From positions 19,570,182-19,634,181 of the forward strand of contig OW203734.1 of the NCBI GenBank assembly GCA_934045075.1: a stretch of DNA of 64,000 bases, read 5' to 3'. Below the pieces are notes generated by a model that ran no database searches, was not told the DNA's origin, and saw only the letters and a program-made list of their open reading frames with translations. The translations under genes were made by a program, and so were the position numbers. Within the stretch, counting starts at the first letter, position 1; every line of letters begins with the position of its first letter. The stretch comes from Yponomeuta sedellus. Its lineage: Eukaryota > Arthropoda > Insecta > Lepidoptera > Yponomeutidae. Below are positions 31,158 to 41,632 of this stretch, piece after piece.

Positions 31158-31360
31158 TTTTAAAAACCTATTTAGAGGCTAAAAGTTCCACCCATGCCGG
31201 GATTCGAACCCGCGACCTCTGTCTATCCGTGCCAGCGCTTTTTCCAACTGAGCTAATGGGCGACTCACCGGCATCAGTGAAATTTTGAACCTCTACAATA
31301 TTCTCTGTATTACGTACATTACTTAATACGTTTCTAAAATCCTTAGCAAGGGTTATTGCA
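31158..31360 (-). mobile_element. tRNA-derived SINE with leader, best-preserved copy
   Basis: Minus strand order: leader (ATTGTAGAGGTTCAAAATTT), GCCCATTAGCTCAGTTGG (A box), CTGGCACGGATAG anticodon-like arm, GGGTTCGAATCCC (B box), then TAGCCTCTAAATAGG. It would be transcribed by RNA polymerase III if active. 31361-31610 shows nothing else. Confidence 0.8.
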
Positions 31361-31619
31361 TTATAAACATTCTAATGAAATCTATAATATAGACTTCAAA
31401 AGATTTCTAAAGCCAATCGATTTTTGCCAAAAACGGCCATTTCTATCGGGAATCGATTAAATTCCTAGCATGTTGATACTACGTTCTAGGCGGTATGTTC
31501 AAAATTGTTTTTACAAATATTAACATTTTTGATGTTAAATTTTTAAAACAAACTTATTATAAAACAAGTTATGTTTTTTATTCCTTCGTTTTTGTCATAT
31601 ATAAAACGACGAAGCGTCA

Positions 31620-31950
31620 CCGCTCAGTCGACGCAGCGCTAACGCAACGCATAGCCAACACCCGTGTGGCACCTCTCTAACAGCAATGTCACACGGGCGT
31701 TGTCGCAACGCAATGTTTCAAGGCAGTGATTGTCACACGAGCGCTTGTCGTATCTTCACAAAAAGTACATAAAAAATACTAGGTCGTTTTATCGCAACTC
31801 CTTCTCCCCTCATCTCCCTACTCTTCTTGTGCGTTGCGTCGCCCTCTAACGCATTTCAACGCATCGTGTGATGTCAGGTTCAGTTTCATACGTTGTCACA
31901 ACGCTAACGCAACTCATAGACAACGCTCGTGTAGCACCACACTTACGTAT
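31620..31950. repeat. Region with repeated AACGCAAC motifs
   Basis: CGCTAACGCAACGCATAGCC with CGTGTGGCACC near 31640, and CGCTAACGCAACTCATAGAC with CGTGTAGCACC near 31900, are direct repeats enclosing GTTGCGTCGC and ACACGGGCGTTGTCGC variants. Probably a degraded DNA transposon; unclassified. Confidence 0.45.
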
Positions 31951-32204
31951 AGGTAGCGATAGATACAAAGGGCTAAGTTATTCACGTTCTCAGTCACGCC
32001 CGGTCGCAGGAAGTCAATGAGCGACGTCATCTGGAGACTTCCGGTTTGGACGTGGATCGAGTCATTTGATTTCCTGTGCTCTCTCTCTATCGGTTCGGAG
32101 AAGGCAGCCGCACGAATGCTAAGTAGGATGTCGCAGGTACACTCTGTGTCAGTCGAAAGTTCGCCGATATAAACAATGGAAATGTTTAGAATAGTAGTTT
32201 GATT

Positions 32205-32230
32205 TGGAACGCGTTTCGAAACGCGTTCCA
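32205..32230. repeat. Perfect 26-bp palindrome
   Basis: TGGAACGCGTTTC followed by its exact reverse complement, with no loop, and then TTGACAGTTGTCAA, a second palindrome. A dyad of this kind could bind a dimeric protein or be a cruciform-prone end of a transposon. Confidence 0.85.
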
Positions 32231-32239
32231 TGACTTGAC

Positions 32240-32590
32240 AGTTGTCAAATGAGTTGGCACTTTGACCTCTTGTTTTGTTACGTGTGAAATGTTTGTTGGC
32301 TATAAATTGTGTGGCAATTAGATTGCCGGGCTTATATCTTCGTGTGAAGTGTGAAATAAGTCCCGGGACGGATCCCGTATTAACAGTTTTGGTGTTGGGC
32401 GACGGATCGCCCAAAATACTGAATATATTTTGGTGAAAAACGCGGTGTCGTGAAAGTACATTGCAGGTAGGTAGTTTTTTGGGAAAGAGCTCTTGGGGAT
32501 AGACGGGGAAGTCTAGGGATCCCCAAACCTCAGTGCACCCAACCCGAACGGCGCCGGCTGCTAAGTCGAGAGGCGTCGACGCGGACAGAC
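32240..32590 (+). repeat. Dispersed repeat J, copy 1
   Basis: It matches 62828-63130 in reverse (GCCGGGCTTATATCTTCG, GGACGGATCCC, GGGGATCCC, GGCGCCGGCTGC) with many differences. Unclassified; possibly a retroelement 5' region. Confidence 0.55.
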
Positions 32591-32611
32591 TTTGTGTCTT
32601 ATTTCCACATT

Positions 32612-33142
32612 AGTTTTTAGGGTTCCGTACCTCAAAAGGAAAAAACGGAACCCTTATAGGATCACTTTGTTGTCCGTCTGTCCGTCCGTCCGTCCGTCTG
32701 TCAAGACCCTTTTTCTCAGGAACGCGTGGAGGTATGAAGCTGAAATTTATATCAATTACTCAGGTCTACTGTCCCTTGAAGCTGTGAAAAAATCAAACTT
32801 CTAAGCCAACGCAATCAAAAGATACAGCCGTTTATGCCGCAAATTTTCGACACTTGCAAGGGAATCAAAACCTACAGGGTGCTTCCCGTGAACTCAGAAT
32901 CTTGAAATTTGGTACGAAGCAACGTCTTATAGCATAGATAAAGGAAAAATTACGAAAACCATAAATTTTTAGTTACATCACATAATATATATTTTTTAAA
33001 TAATTTTAAACTTACTACCCATTTCCTCATAAACGCGTAGAGGTATTAAATTGAAATTCATACCAAATACTCAGGTCTATAATACAGGTTTGTACGGAAC
33101 CCTCGGTGCGCGAGTCTGACTCGCACTTGGCCGGTTTTTTTA
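32612..33142 (-). repeat. Dispersed repeat I, copy 2 (inverted)
   Basis: Nearly identical to 26803-27330 in opposite orientation; I see only a few substitutions and a different number of GACG units. 33143-34213 holds AT-rich sequence with no recognisable feature. Confidence 0.8.
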
Positions 33143-34213
33143 GTATTAGTGTTTAATTGGGTCCTTTACCTAACAGTATATCTTCTTCTTTCGTGTCGAA
33201 AGCGCCGACTTTCTCTGAGACATCTCGCTCCCAAAACCGCGCCACTGCGAGCGCGCCGGGTGATGCCTCCATGAGATCCCGCAAACTGCACTGTGGAGCT
33301 TCAGGGCAGACGCAAAGATGCATTGTTGTTTTGCAATGTATATAAATTATTGAATCAAAGCTATTTTTAGCTATTTTTAACGGAGTTTGTATGAAGTCTG
33401 CCTTTTATAGGATGATCGCATACTCGTCAACATTTAACGCCATGAATGTTTTTCTTTAAAGCTACCATCAACCATTCAGATAGAAGAGGGGAGAAGGCGC
33501 CTTAGTCTTACAAAAATTGCACTTAATAGCTTAATATTAATCAAAAGGAAACTTAAATTGATATTTTTAAACGACCAACCCAACGATAGCCCTAATAGCA
33601 ATGTTGTAAACGAGAATAAAACTTCGTACCTAATTAATATAAATCCATGAACTTCATGTGTTTGTTTATTATTAATTTGTAGAATTATCTGATTTTACAA
33701 AAAAAACTCGTAGATACTAAAAGTAAATAGCAAAATCTGACCAAAATGTCCCAAGAATTGCGTTCAAGCAGTTTTAAAAGAACCTTGTTTAATTTTCTTA
33801 GAAAATCACCAACATCCGAAAACGTGGGCTTCTACACTTATCATCTAAATATTATCATTTTATTCTACATGTATGCTTTAACATATAAAATATATTTTTT
33901 TTTGCTATAAAAAATCTCCATATATATTTTTTACTATTAGTACGAGTAACCCCCAGTTATGAGTGTATATGGGGATTTTGTTAGTCCTTTTATACGTTTT
34001 TATTGCACATAAAAAAAAAAAGAAATACAGATATAATAAGAAATCAAATGAAAGAATAATAAAACAGTTTACATCAAATATCTACTATTTTTAAAAGTAG
34101 ATAAATGTTTCCAAAAGCTGAGATAATTTCTCGATTAAAATAAAGTGCGTGAAGTATTTGAAATCATATAACCTTTCAATATTTTAGTGAATTATTTTTA
34201 CATTCGATGTTTT

Positions 34214-34343
34214 TGTGAAATCTTGAGCTTTCTGGCGATTAATTAAATAAAATACCAGGATTCGATGCGAGTGCTGCGCCATATATTTTACAAGAGGACT
34301 ACCCTCCACCATACAATAATACAGATTGTCCGAATACCCCACA
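34214..34343 (-). repeat. 3' LTR (Mag element)
   Basis: 130 bases, identical to the 39033-39162 LTR, with TG...CA ends. A purine-rich GTAGGGGAT (minus strand) just inside is the likely polypurine tract. Confidence 0.9.
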
Positions 34344-34407
34344 ATCCCCTACACTTAATCTACAATTTTTTTTTTTTACATTTTAATATTTAGCTTGCTA
34401 AAACAAT

Positions 34408-35326
34408 CTAAAACTTATATCTAGGGCATTTGTTAATGTTGCAAGCCCGCTTGGGTCGGTTGGTCAGTTGGGCCGGCGCACCGATGGGAGAGGGTTCCGT
34501 GGATGCAAACGAATCATCAGATTGAACACCGGACGGCGTGCTAGCCTGCCGCTGCTGCCCACCAGGGCTCCGCGCCGGCGACACCGATGGCCCGCCACAC
34601 GCCTCCGACCCAGCCTCACTCGTTGAAGGACGAACCGATAACTCTGGCTCGGTTGTTACCGCGACCGGGCTTCGCGAAACCCAAGAATCTGAACCCGAAC
34701 TCTCCTGTGTACCCTTCGGGGGGCAAACAAGGGAGCTCCTTGAACTCCGTCTTAACTGGTCTATGTGTCTATGGTGCAACTGGTTACCTTCGGTAGCAGA
34801 GATTACGAAGTTCTTAGGACCCAAACTCTTTACCACCCTGCCAGGCAGCCACTTATCCCCCTTTAGGTACTGCCTATACCAAACCTCATCACCTGGGTTA
34901 ACCTCTCTTCTGACCACGCCTGTACCTTCCACCTGACGCTGCTGCACTTGACAAATCCTGTTTTCCACGTCCGGTTTCAATGCATCTATGTGAGTACGTA
35001 GCCGTCTACCCTGTAGTAACATAGCGGGACTTGCCCCTGTAGTTGCGTGTTCTGTATTTCTATAATGTAACAGGAATGTATGCAAAGCTCTTTCTATAGA
35101 TTTCTTATCGTAACTAGCTTTTTTTATTACCTTCTTTAGTGTCTTGACTGCATTTTCAGCAGCACCGTTGGAAGAAGGGTGGTACGGAGCCGTAAACACA
35201 TGATCTACCCCATAACCCTTTAGAAATGCCGAAAACTCGCTACTAGTAAACGGGGGACCGTTGTCGGAAACTAACTGCTTAGGTACGCCCCATCTACTCC
35301 ATAGCTCAATCAGTTTGTAACGGTGC
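34408..35326 (-). pseudogene. Integrase 3' half and tail of the Mag element
   Basis: Continues the interrupted polyprotein: R-Y-K-L-I-E-L-W, the second catalytic aspartate in V-S-D-N-G-P-P-F, and the catalytic glutamate in N-G-A-A-E-N-A-V-K-T-L. It ends with a Ser/Pro-rich tail (C-N-I-N-K-C-P-R-Y at the stop). The frame is open for about 305 codons but has no ATG at its head; the only in-frame initiator-like codon is TTG at 35326-35328, at the insert junction. Read without the insert it completes a normal DDE integrase. Confidence 0.85.
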
Positions 35327-35603
35327 AAACCTCTTTACACCATTTTTATTTCTTTTTCCATCTATCATTTTCAAATATTTAAATTATGTATGTCACTCAT
35401 TCTTCGATTTCCCTCATTTTTCACACTACTACTTTACCCTTTGACCAGATCTGACTTTTTACCTGCTTCTCCGTTTATCCGTTTTTATCCAGTTTTCTGT
35501 TAATATTACTACAATTCTACAAATAAAACCACACCTAAAGTCGTTCCAGAGTTTATTTACTATTATAAAATTATATACAACGTTCCACTGGCGCCCAACG
35601 TGG
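35327..35603 (+). mobile_element. LTR-plus-primer-site insert (tRNA-Lys type) in the integrase
   Basis: About 277 foreign bases separate the two halves of the integrase. The plus strand is AT-rich, carries AATAAA at about 35522, and ends with TGGCGCCCAACGTGGGGC. That 18-base sequence is an exact tRNA-Lys primer-binding site, followed only by GCCA and host sequence. The host bases GTG may be the target duplication (35322-35326 and 35604-35606). The content resembles a single LTR plus 18-base primer site, like a strong-stop cDNA. A palindrome GTTCCACTGGCGCCC...GGGCGCCAGTGGAAC spans the right junction. Confidence 0.6.
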
Positions 35604-38600
35604 GGCGCCAGTGGAACATGTACAACGTTCCAAGTTTATCGATAGTCCAAACGGCGGCCGTGCTGGGAACCGGAAACACCTCGATCCACTTAGAAGTCGC
35701 ATCAACCACGACCAAATATGTTTTTCCGAAAATAGGGCCCATAAAATCTATGTGCAGCCTCGTCCAAGGCCGTGCCGGCCAAGGCCACGGCGTGTGTTGC
35801 ACGCGCGGCGGCGAGTCGGCCTGCGCGGCGCACACTGCGCAAGCGCGGCACGTCGCCTCCACCGCCTCGTCCAAACCGGCCCACCACACGTAGCTGCGAG
35901 CCATTGCCTTCGATTTCACTATACCCATATGTGGCTCATGTAAGATTTCTAAAACCTTGGCCCAGCAGGATTCCGGCACGACTAATCTGTGGCCCCACAT
36001 GACACAACCTAATTCCTCATACAACTCGTTTTTTCTGTTAAAGTAAGGTTGCAAACCTGAAATATCGCAGTCCGCGGGCCAGCCATTTCTTATGTAATGT
36101 AAAACCCTGCCAAGAATAGGGTCCTTTCCGGTTTGCAACCTCATGCAGTTGTAATCTAAAAATAAAGCTTCTTGTGCAATATGTAAAAATGTTTGCTCTA
36201 ACAAGCTACCGCTGTCTCCGCTAGTCGCTAAGGGCAATCTCGACAACGCATCGGCGCCATTGTCGTATGTACGAACATATTCTATATCGTAATCGTAAGC
36301 CGACAGTATGATGGCCCACCGCTGCATCCTGCTTGCCGCCATTAATGGTATACCTGCGTTCGAACCAAAAATAGAAACCAACGGCTTGTGGTCTGTACGA
36401 AGAGTGAAATGGCGCCCATAAACATACTGATGAAACTTTTTTAAACAGAATACTATCGCAAGCGCCTCCCGGTGAATCTGCGAATAATTTTTCTCCGCGT
36501 CGCTCAGCGTGCGTGAGGCATAAGCCACAGGCCGCTCCTTCCCGCCCGCACCCCGCTGCGATAGTACGCCGCCGACGCCCTGCGCGCTCGCATCACACGT
36601 CACGAACAGCTGAGCTGTTGGGTCGTAATGTGCTAGTACTGGTGAACTAGTCAACAACTTTTTAACGTCTTTGAACGCGCTTTCACATTCAGAATTCCAC
36701 TGCCAAGCGAAACCTTTTTTTAGTAACTTATATAAAGGTACTAACAGCGAACTCAAATTCCTAACAAACTTCGCATAAAAGTTTACCATCCCGAGAAAAG
36801 AACGCAGTTCTGGTACGTTGGCGGGTCTAGGAATTTTCAATATCGCATCTATCTTAGATGGGTCTGTCTTAACGCCGTCCTTGGAGATAATAAACCCTAA
36901 ATAGGTAACCTCATCAACCAAGAAAACGCACTTACTCTTTTTAAGTTTTAGCCCTTTTTCTTGCAGGCGCATAAAAACTGTCTCCAAGGCCTGCAAATGT
37001 TCTGCCTCGGTCCGCCCCCCGATGATGACATCATCTAGGAACACCTCCACGTTCGGTATTCCACCTAACAAATTGCACATAATACGTTGGAAAATACCGG
37101 AACTGGACGATAGTCCGTATACCAACCTATTATACTTAAAAAGGCCCCGATGAGTATTAACAACGGTGAATTCCTTGGAGTCGTCCAATTCTATCTGATT
37201 GTACGCTTGACTTAAATCTATTTTGGAAAAATATTGTGCTCCATTTAACCCTACTAAGACTTCGTCAAACCTAGGTAACGGATAGCGATCGACCAGTAAG
37301 ACGGGGTTCAAGGTAGACTTATAGTCTGCACAAATTCTTAGAGCGCCGTCCGCCTTATTTACGGGTACTAACGGTGAGGCCCAGTCGGAGCAGTCAACGG
37401 GCTCGATGACGCCGGCGCGCAGCATGGCGTCCAGCTCGGCGTCGATGCGGTCGCGCAGCGCAAACGGCACGGGCCGCGCGCGGTGGAACACGGGCCGCGC
37501 GCCCTCGCGCACGCGAAGCGTCGCCTTGCCGCCGGTGTACCGGCCCAACCCACCGTCGAACAACGCCTTATATCTGTCGGTCAAAACATTAATTTGTTTA
37601 TTTAATAACCCCGACTCACTTCTCACATTGTTACAATTAAAACTAGGAATTGATATCCCCAATTCCGCCAACCACTGCCTGCCGAGTAACGATGTAGTTC
37701 CTCCCTCTATGACAAATAACTCTAATTGCTTTATCTTATCTCGGTATTTAACCTCCGGTTTTATTATACCTAAAGGTTGAATTTTCGTGCCATCAATTAG
37801 CTTTAGGGATACATTGTTTTCCTCAATTGGTTTGTCACGAAAGAACCTGTCGTACACTTGTTTACTTATACAAGATATGGCGGTACCTGTGTCCACTTCC
37901 ATATGAATTTTCTTATTATCTAGGGACAACGGTACACTCACCGGCCTGTAGTTGCCTAAGCATAGGTTATGCAACTCCTCGTCGAGGTCCGCGCCACCGC
38001 CGTCGGCAGGAATGACCCGCTCGGCTTGTTCCTCCGCGTAGTGAAGGCGGTTTCCTGCGGCGCGATCGCCGCCGCCCAAACGCCCCGCACGGGGACACAC
38101 TCGACGCAAATGCCCCACAAGTTTGCACCGGCTACACACATAGTCACGGAAACGACAACAATCCGACGAATGTCCTTGCGAACCGCAAGCCCGACAAGAA
38201 TGATATGTCGTCGGTCCGCGATGTATTGCTCCTGTGCCGCGCGATCGCGAGTCCCGTGCGCCCGCGCCGCCGCCACCCGCACTACTGCCCGCGCTGCTGC
38301 CCGCGCTGCTGCCCGCGCCGCCGGCGCCGCCCGCGCCACCACCAGTGCGCCCTCCGCCGCCGCTGGGCCGCCCCCGCCCGGCTAGCTGGAGCGCGTGCAC
38401 GCTGCTGGAGCTCCCCGCGACCGCCCCGTCGCCGCCCGCCCCAACTTCCACCGCCGCTGCGTTCATCTCCGCCGCCTCTAGCGATGAGGCTAGTTTCACC
38501 GCGTTTGTGAAGGTCAAGTCCTCATCCTCCGCAAATAAGCGCTGGCGGATGACATCACTCCTGAGCCCGCAGACGAACTGGTCCCGTAGATTGTTGTTTA

Positions 38601-38964
38601 GGTTAGATTCGAACTTGCAGAATCGAGCGGCTTTCTTTAGGGCCGCGACGTAAGCCGCAATATTCTCACCTAGACTTTGCCTTCTTTGTCTAAACCGAAA
38701 CCTTTCGGCCCAGATGGACGGCGATGGTTGCAAATGCTGACGTAACATGTCACACGCCTGTGCGAAGGTCAGAGCGGACGGTTTTTGAGGACACGCCAAG
38801 TTCACCAATAATTCGTAGGCTTCATTCCCCATTATTGCGATCAGTGTAGGTAACTTCATGTCGTCCTCCACTTTATTAACTTTGAAATACATTTCCAGTC
38901 TGTCCTCGTAAGCCGACCACGCGGCGCCGCCAACATCGAACTCGCCCAGCTTGCCGACCGACAT
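35563..38964 (-). CDS. gag-pol: Gag-Pol polyprotein, truncated in integrase
   Basis: A single frame encodes coat and enzymes, as in Mag. The ATG at 38964 opens M-S-V-G-K-L-G-E-F-D; the frame extends 11 codons further without an ATG. Approximate residues: Gag to ~240, with a Gly/Ser/Ala-rich linker at 200-240; CCHC knuckles at 257-269 and 277-290; protease D-T-G at 358-360; reverse transcriptase with F-L-D-D at 642-645 (F replacing the common Y); RNase H with T-C-D-A-S-A; integrase zinc motif (H-E-P-H, then C-R-A-C-A-V-C) and the first catalytic aspartate in H-I-D-F-M-G. The element's own sequence ends just after I-D-K-L; the last ~14 codons to 35563 read into the insert. Confidence 0.88.
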   Translation of the reverse strand: MSVGKLGEFDVGGAAWSAYEDRLEMYFKVNKVEDDMKLPTLIAIMGNEAYELLVNLACPQKPSALTFAQACDMLRQHLQPSPSIWAERFRFRQRRQSLGENIAAYVAALKKAARFCKFESNLNNNLRDQFVCGLRSDVIRQRLFAEDEDLTFTNAVKLASSLEAAEMNAAAVEVGAGGDGAVAGSSSSVHALQLAGRGRPSGGGGRTGGGAGGAGGAGSSAGSSAGSSAGGGGAGARDSRSRGTGAIHRGPTTYHSCRACGSQGHSSDCCRFRDYVCSRCKLVGHLRRVCPRAGRLGGGDRAAGNRLHYAEEQAERVIPADGGGADLDEELHNLCLGNYRPVSVPLSLDNKKIHMEVDTGTAISCISKQVYDRFFRDKPIEENNVSLKLIDGTKIQPLGIIKPEVKYRDKIKQLELFVIEGGTTSLLGRQWLAELGISIPSFNCNNVRSESGLLNKQINVLTDRYKALFDGGLGRYTGGKATLRVREGARPVFHRARPVPFALRDRIDAELDAMLRAGVIEPVDCSDWASPLVPVNKADGALRICADYKSTLNPVLLVDRYPLPRFDEVLVGLNGAQYFSKIDLSQAYNQIELDDSKEFTVVNTHRGLFKYNRLVYGLSSSSGIFQRIMCNLLGGIPNVEVFLDDVIIGGRTEAEHLQALETVFMRLQEKGLKLKKSKCVFLVDEVTYLGFIISKDGVKTDPSKIDAILKIPRPANVPELRSFLGMVNFYAKFVRNLSSLLVPLYKLLKKGFAWQWNSECESAFKDVKKLLTSSPVLAHYDPTAQLFVTCDASAQGVGGVLSQRGAGGKERPVAYASRTLSDAEKNYSQIHREALAIVFCLKKFHQYVYGRHFTLRTDHKPLVSIFGSNAGIPLMAASRMQRWAIILSAYDYDIEYVRTYDNGADALSRLPLATSGDSGSLLEQTFLHIAQEALFLDYNCMRLQTGKDPILGRVLHYIRNGWPADCDISGLQPYFNRKNELYEELGCVMWGHRLVVPESCWAKVLEILHEPHMGIVKSKAMARSYVWWAGLDEAVEATCRACAVCAAQADSPPRVQHTPWPWPARPWTRLHIDFMGPIFGKTYLVVVDATSKWIEVFPVPSTAAVWTIDKLGTLYMFHWRPTLGASGTLYIIL

Positions 38965-39018
38965 AGTTCCGTTCAAACGAACACTCCGCACGCACAACTG
39001 AACTGTCCAGTATTCTTT

Positions 39019-39032
39019 ATCCTCGTCGTCAC
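39019..39032 (-). promoter_or_regulatory. Primer-binding site (tRNA-Ser-like)
   Basis: The minus strand immediately after the LTR reads TGACGACGAGGAT. This differs at one base from the complement of the insect tRNA-Ser(GCU) 3' end, the primer known for Mag-type elements. Confidence 0.65.
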
Positions 39033-39162
39033 TGTGAAATCTTGAGCTTTCTGGCGATTAATTAAATAAAATACCAGGATTCGATGCGAGTGCTGCGCCA
39101 TATATTTTACAAGAGGACTACCCTCCACCATACAATAATACAGATTGTCCGAATACCCCACA
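39033..39162 (-). repeat. 5' LTR (Mag element)
   Basis: 130 bases with TG...CA ends, followed on the right by the GTTTT duplication. Confidence 0.9.
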
Positions 39163-39663
39163 GTTTTAATGTATTTTTTTGCACTTAGCAAACTTTCACA
39201 TAGAACGCGGTATAGATGGTAATGCTTTTCGGATGAAGGCTTTTGTAAACACGTTACATTGAAGCCTGACTTGTTTGTAATGTATCGCTGTACCTGACGC
39301 ATACAAAGGTACTTCCGTCTAATTGCGCGCTACACAAGACATAATCAATTTTATTTCCTACGAACTAAATTCCTACAAATTTTATTTTTTATACTCCATA
39401 CCATATTGCACACATAACAGTCATACGGAAAGCACAAAATTATAAATTAAAGAAGTTTACATGGCCAGCTTGGTTCGGTAGAAATCTCCCAGCCAACCCC
39501 TCATGTGGTGATACGGACATTATAAACGATATGGCTGTATTAGTGAAGTAATAATGTAATTGAAAAAATTTTAAAATTACGTCCTATCAACGAAATCTTT
39601 CAATTTAAAATAAAACTAACAACTTTAATTTTTACTACCTAAGTAAATGTTTTGTTTTTATTA

Positions 39664-39830
39664 AATACATACATACATGACCTCACGCCTGTATCCCAGA
39701 GTGGTAGGCAGAGACCAGGGACTGTCACTTGCCACGATCCCGACAGATCACCTTCGCTTCAACGTTCGTAAGTCGTTGCATGCACTTTTTCCGGGTACTT
39801 TTTATCTTCGCCTTTGCTAATACATCTTTT
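39664..39830 (-). mobile_element. Family A non-LTR 3' end
   Basis: ACATACATACATGACCTCAC, TCCCAGAGTGGTAGGCAGAG and CCTTTGCTAATACATC. 39168-39663 shows nothing else recognisable. Confidence 0.7.
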
Positions 39831-39865
39831 TTTTTACTAAGCATTTGAATTTGAATGCTGGGTCC

Positions 39866-40100
39866 GATATCAACCCCTGTATCTCCCCACTTATAGAGCA
39901 CGGGTCTCTTCATGCATCGCAGGAAGGTTAGTCCATACTCCATCACGGGGGCAAAGTCCGGGTTGGTGGAGGATTGTAAGTCAGTGGCGGGCCTTACTAT
40001 CAAAAGTTATCAAGCCGTCTATAAGGCTTCTGACATGGCTTAACGACTGCTATTAGATGATAGCCGGCATCAACAGCTTAACGTGCCTTGCGAAACAATA
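39866..40100 (-). mobile_element. 5S-type SINE, 5'-truncated
   Basis: CACGGGTCTCTTCATGCATC to AACGTGCCTTGCGAAAC. The 5S-like head is missing. Confidence 0.7.
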
Positions 40101-40234
40101 GTTGGTTATTATATTACTCACTAATACAAAATGATATTTTTTAGAATTCCATACCTCAGAAAGACAAAAACGGAGGCGCGTGCCTTGCTGTAGGACATTT
40201 CTATGCTACTTAAAAAAAGGTTATAAAGTAGGTA

Positions 40235-40552
40235 CCAAAAAGCTGCAGTAGCTTGGTGCGTAGAACAATAGACCCGAAAGCAAAAGATCCAGGTTCGATC
40301 CCCAGTGAGGGCATGTACCAATGACTTTGTTTTCTAACTTATGTACATTTGTGAAGTTTTAGAGGCAATACCACTCGCCAACAGTGAAGAAAAACATCGT
40401 CATAAAACCTGAGTGTCTGAGGTGTTCCATTTCCTCAGCGCTTGAAATTGCCAATCCGCGGTGGGCACGCGTGCTAATTAGGCCTATACTATCTCTCTAA
40501 GAGAAGGCCTGTTCCCAGCAGTAGAACGTTTACAGGCTACATAAAAAAAGTA
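40235..40552 (+). mobile_element. tRNA-headed SINE (family T2), nearly complete
   Basis: The head GTAGCTTGGTGCGTAGAAC with GGTTCGATCCCCAG supplies A and B boxes. The body has CGCTTGAAATTGCCAATCCG, GGGCACGCGTGCTAATTAGG and CCTGTTCCCAGCAGTAGAAC. Other copies at 5.6 and 50.4 kb. 40553-40904 shows nothing else. Confidence 0.65.
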
Positions 40553-40904
40553 CAAAAAAGTTTCCGCTCAGTTTAATGTGGTCGGCTGCTCTTTTCCCCC
40601 TTATCCCACTGCAGCTTGATATTGGACCAAGAATGAGTTATAATAATAAAATGGAACATTCGGGGGTGAAAGGAAAATGCAAGAAAAACAGGAAAACATA
40701 ACCGCTTGGCCCTCAAGGATAAGTAAGGGGGACGGCCAAACGTCAAAACAAGCCTATTTATTTTGCACACTTTTTTCACTGACGGTGACGTCACAAAATG
40801 TTGCTTCTTTGAATCTTATTCCAATGGTAACTGCATTTGTAAAAGATTATCATGCAGATGATGATTTTGCCTCTTGATTGTTTTCCATCGTGTAAATCTT
40901 TTGA

Positions 40905-41235
40905 AGCGCTCGTGGCTTGGGCAAATAGAGTGATTGGAATCAATCACTTGGTTAAGCAACAACAGGCGTGGTCAGGTACGGGATTGGTGAGCGTCCTGTG
41001 ACTACCGCTAGAGGCATTATTCCGAGCGCTTCCGTACTTCGCAAGGCACGCTAAGCCGTTGGTGCCGGCTGTCATATAATGGCAGTCGTTAAGCCATGTC
41101 AGAGGCCTTATGGGCGGCTTGATAACGTCTGACAGTAAGGCCCGCCACTGTCTCACAATCCTCCACCAACCCGGACTTGGCCCCCGTGGTGGCGTATGGC
41201 CTAACCTTCTTGCGATACAGGAAGAGACCCGATGG
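40905..41235 (+). mobile_element. 5S-type SINE, full-length
   Basis: The head GGTTAAGCAACAACAGGCGT, GGTCAGGTAC and GGTGAGCGTCC resembles the 3' half of 5S rRNA. The body and CTTGCGATACAGGAAGAGACC end follow. It stops tail-to-tail against the next SINE. Confidence 0.75.
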
Positions 41236-41237
41236 GC

Positions 41238-41552
41238 AAGGGTCTCTTCTCTAAGGAAGCTATAGGCCATAGTCCACCACGGGGACCAAGTCCGGATTGG
41301 CAGAGGCTTGCAAGACTAGTGGCTGGTCTTACTGTCAGAAGTTTTCAAGTCACCTTAAGGCCTCTGACTAGGCTTTACGACTACTATATATCGAAGGCAG
41401 CCGGCACCGACTACTTAACGTGCCGTGCGAAGCATGGCACTGCTCGGAAAAATGCCACTAGCGTTAGTCATAGGCGGTTTACCCATCAATGCACTGAACG
41501 CGCCCTATGTTGCTTAACCTTTGTGATCGTTTAAGATCACTCAGGCAGCCGG
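41238..41552 (-). mobile_element. 5S-type SINE, diverged, tail-to-tail with the previous copy
   Basis: GGGTCTCTTCTCTAAGGAAG, GGGGACCAAGTCCGGATTGG and a degraded head near AACGCGCCCTATGTTGC. It differs clearly from its neighbour, so the pair is two insertions or a subfamily dimer, not a fresh inverted duplication. Confidence 0.65.
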
Positions 41553-41569
41553 GGTTCCGAGCAACTTGT

Positions 41570-41632
41570 TAAATACATTTAGAGAAAAACCACGAGTCTC
41601 TAAATACATTTAGAGAAAAACCACGAGTCCAG
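41570..41632. repeat. Tandem duplication, 2 x ~30 bp
   Basis: TAAATACATTTAGAGAAAAA then CCACGAGTC occurs twice in succession. 41633-42507 shows no other recognisable feature. Confidence 0.8.

Larger units (their letters stand above)
34214..39162 (-). mobile_element. Mag-clade Ty3-gypsy LTR retrotransposon, integrase interrupted
   Basis: Identical 130-bp LTRs (TGTGAAATCTTGAGC to CCCCACA) lie at 34214-34343 and 39033-39162. Perfect GTTTT target duplications lie at 34209-34213 and 39163-39167. The short LTRs, a single gag-pol frame with two CCHC knuckles and a tRNA-Ser-like primer site point to the Mag clade. A 0.28-kb insert splits the integrase, so this copy cannot encode a full Pol despite its youth. 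Confidence 0.92.

Noticed and set aside
31914..32414. 166-codon minus-strand frame
   Set aside because: It spans unrelated repeats (the AACGCAAC region, a palindrome and repeat J), has no recognisable domain and no start context; probably chance.
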